From: an uncultured Ruminococcus sp.
Lineage (GTDB): Bacteria > Bacillota > Clostridia > Oscillospirales > Ruminococcaceae
Length of the DNA stretch: 64,000 nt
Direction: 5' to 3'
Assembly: GCA_900545345.1 (NCBI GenBank)
Contig: UQYQ01000010.1
Span: 7,334 to 71,333 of the forward strand
Part shown: positions 62,584 to 64,000 of the stretch, one piece after another
Numbering within the stretch: position 1 is the stretch's first letter
Layout of the letters: each line of letters starts with the position of its first letter
Program-made: the position numbers and the translations under genes
The notes under the pieces: generated by a model
Told to the model about the DNA's origin: nothing
The model's database searches: none
The model's input: the letters and a program-made list of their open reading frames with translations, nothing else

Positions 62584-63414
62584 ATGAAAAGACTAGCAGT
62601 ATTAACAACAGCACTTATGGTATCAATAACAATGTTAAGTACAATTCCGGTATCAGCTAAAAGTGTTAAAATACCGAGAGCAAAGATAACCAAATTGCTA
62701 TCTACTAAACCCGGTAATCTTACGATGAAAATTAAAAAGATTAAAAAGGTTTCTGGATATAAGGTAAAGATATCACAGAACCAAAAGTTCAAAAAATCAA
62801 AGACTTACAAAATAAAAAAGAACCAAAAAACAATTAAAGGATTAAAGCAGGGCCAAAAGTATTTCGTTAAAGTCAGAGCATATAAGAAGATAAAGGTCAA
62901 AGGTAAATCTAAAACTGTTTATGGCAAATGGAGTAAGGTAAAATCAATGAAGATTAATAAAAATTCAAGTAATAACTCTGTAACATATAAATTTGATAAA
63001 GAAAAGGATAAGGAAAGACGAGCTGAAATAAAAGATAAAATAGGTATAACTTTTTCAGAGGATGTACACTTTTTTAATTATACTTGCAGTCAACATGTAT
63101 ATGAACAGCATAATAATGCAGTAAGTTATACAATATATGCAAAGATAAAAATAAAAGAAAGTGAACTTAATAATATTGTTAAATATATTGGTTTTCAAAA
63201 ACGACCGATTTCCAGTATATTGCCAGCAGCAAAAAAAGGTTGTTTTTGTGATTGGTGGGATTTAGAAAAATCACAAATTAAAAGTTTTTATGATCATCCT
63301 CATTCATTGCAGTTAACAGAAAGTGTATGTATTAAAACTGTTTGGCAATATATAATTGTTGCCAGTGAGAAGGATAATAACGGGTACTTAACAGTATATA
63401 TGGATTTAATTTAA
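62584..63414 (+). CDS. Secreted FN3-like protein, candidate partner of the RHS protein
   Basis: 276 residues, AGGGAGG ribosome site, 17 nt after the RHS stop. Signal peptide ending PVSA/KSV near residue 25; a very Lys-rich FN3-like module about 30-128 (VSGYKVKISQNQKF, YFVKVRAYKK, YGKWSKVKS); then a C-terminal domain of about 140 residues starting YKFDKEKDKERRAEIKDKIG, with SQHVYEQHNN, FCDWWD and HPHSLQL. No family recognised for the second domain. Duplicated next door. Position suggests an immunity or delivery partner of the RHS toxin, but secretion of an immunity protein would be unusual; inference only. Confidence 0.75.
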   Translation: MKRLAVLTTALMVSITMLSTIPVSAKSVKIPRAKITKLLSTKPGNLTMKIKKIKKVSGYKVKISQNQKFKKSKTYKIKKNQKTIKGLKQGQKYFVKVRAYKKIKVKGKSKTVYGKWSKVKSMKINKNSSNNSVTYKFDKEKDKERRAEIKDKIGITFSEDVHFFNYTCSQHVYEQHNNAVSYTIYAKIKIKESELNNIVKYIGFQKRPISSILPAAKKGCFCDWWDLEKSQIKSFYDHPHSLQLTESVCIKTVWQYIIVASEKDNNGYLTVYMDLI

Positions 63415-63458
63415 AATTGAAACAGGAAAACAGATAACAATAAAAGGAGGGAACGAAT

Positions 63459-64000
63459 ATGAAAAAAATAGCAGTACTAACAACAGCATTAGCCTTATTA
63501 ATAACAATGTTAAGTACAATTACGGTTTCAGCAAAAAGTGTTAAAGTACCGAGAGCCAAAATAACAAAATTGCAGTCAACTAAATCAGGTAATTTAACAA
63601 TAAAAATTAAGAAAATAAAAAAGGTTTCAGGATATAAGGTGAAGATATCACAGAACAAAAAGTTTAAAAAATCAAAGACTTATAAAATTAAAAAGAATCA
63701 AAAAACAGTTAAAAGGTTAAAGCAGGGTAAGAAATATTTTATTAAAGCAAGAGCGTATAAGAAGATTAAATTCAAGGGAAAGTCTAAAACTGTTTATGGC
63801 AAATGGAGTAAGGTAAAATCGGTGAAAATCAAGATTAAAGAAAGTAACAGTAATAAAGATATTGAAGAAAAACCAAATGATAATACTCCTGTGATATATA
63901 AATTTGATGAGGAAAAGGATAAGGAAAGACGAGCAGAAATAAAAGATAAAATCGGTATAGATTTTTCAGAAAATGTCTACTTTTTCAATTATAGCTGCAG
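63459..64000 (+). CDS. Tandem paralogue of the FN3-like protein, 3' end missing
   Basis: 180 codons to the window edge, AAAAGGAGGGAACGAAT before the ATG. Same signal peptide, Lys-rich FN3-like module and start of the second domain (KFDEEKDKERRAEIKDKIG then FFNYSCS). DNA identity with the preceding gene is high, e.g. an identical stretch encoding KTVYGKWSKVK, so duplication is recent. It differs by a longer linker (about residues 126-145, SNSNKDIEEKPNDNT). Confidence 0.8.
   Translation, partial: MKKIAVLTTALALLITMLSTITVSAKSVKVPRAKITKLQSTKSGNLTIKIKKIKKVSGYKVKISQNKKFKKSKTYKIKKNQKTVKRLKQGKKYFIKARAYKKIKFKGKSKTVYGKWSKVKSVKIKIKESNSNKDIEEKPNDNTPVIYKFDEEKDKERRAEIKDKIGIDFSENVYFFNYSC

Overview
The window looks like a chromosomal segment of a low-GC Firmicute of class Clostridia, most probably a Ruminococcus-like member of the Oscillospiraceae. 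The support is an AT-rich sequence with canonical sigma-A promoters and strong Shine-Dalgarno sites, a GerW/YtfJ sporulation protein and a DacF-like carboxypeptidase, a type III pantothenate kinase, a three-subunit biotin transcarboxylase set, and a secreted protease ending in dockerin-type calcium repeats (cohesin/dockerin systems are typical of ruminococci). The species call is inference.

Layout. 1-6.5 kb: 3' part of a giant wall-anchored surface protein. 6.6-17 kb (minus strand): a purine operon reading purE, purC, a PurF paralogue with no glutaminase nucleophile, purF, purM, purN, a PurO-type IMP cyclohydrolase, a stand-alone AICAR transformylase, a lipoprotein gene and purD. It is preceded by a leader with a promoter, a 41-codon upstream ORF and an intrinsic terminator. 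17-21 kb: rsmA, then coaBC divergent from an ECF S-component gene and coaX (a pantothenate/CoA cluster). 21.3-29.3 kb: an accessory island with two copies of a module made of a small secreted protein plus two FtsX-type permeases, sharing one ATPase. 29.4-35.5 kb: M50 protease, scpA, scpB, DUF2953 protein, gerW, dacF, rluB-type synthase. 35.7-38.9 kb: carboxyltransferase, biotin carrier and 5S-type subunit. 39-43 kb (minus): GNAT, TSCPD protein, malic enzyme, PHP phosphoesterase, RluA-type synthase. 43.1-49.2 kb: radC-uvrB and DUF3795-uvrA, each behind LexA-like boxes. 49.3-51 kb: two membrane proteins. 51.1-51.5 kb: tRNA-Gly, tRNA-Arg, tRNA-His. 51.5-52.6 kb: decayed mobile DNA (interrupted Imm51-like gene, DNA methyltransferase fragment). 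52.7-64 kb: secreted BspA-LRR/metallopeptidase/dockerin protein, alpha/beta hydrolase, a dinB gene broken by an internal deletion, a 1,856-residue RHS protein with a caspase-like C-terminal domain, and two tandem secreted paralogues, the last cut by the window end.

The three systems that most deserve attention are the RHS/caspase-like protein with its duplicated secreted neighbours, the duplicated secreted-protein/FtsX island (lactococcin-972-like logic), and the purine leader with a translated ORF abutting a terminator together with the glutaminase-dead PurF paralogue. A fourth connected signal is a set of four LexA-like boxes that ties radC-uvrB, an uncharacterised Cys-rich DUF3795 gene with uvrA, and the broken dinB into one SOS regulon.
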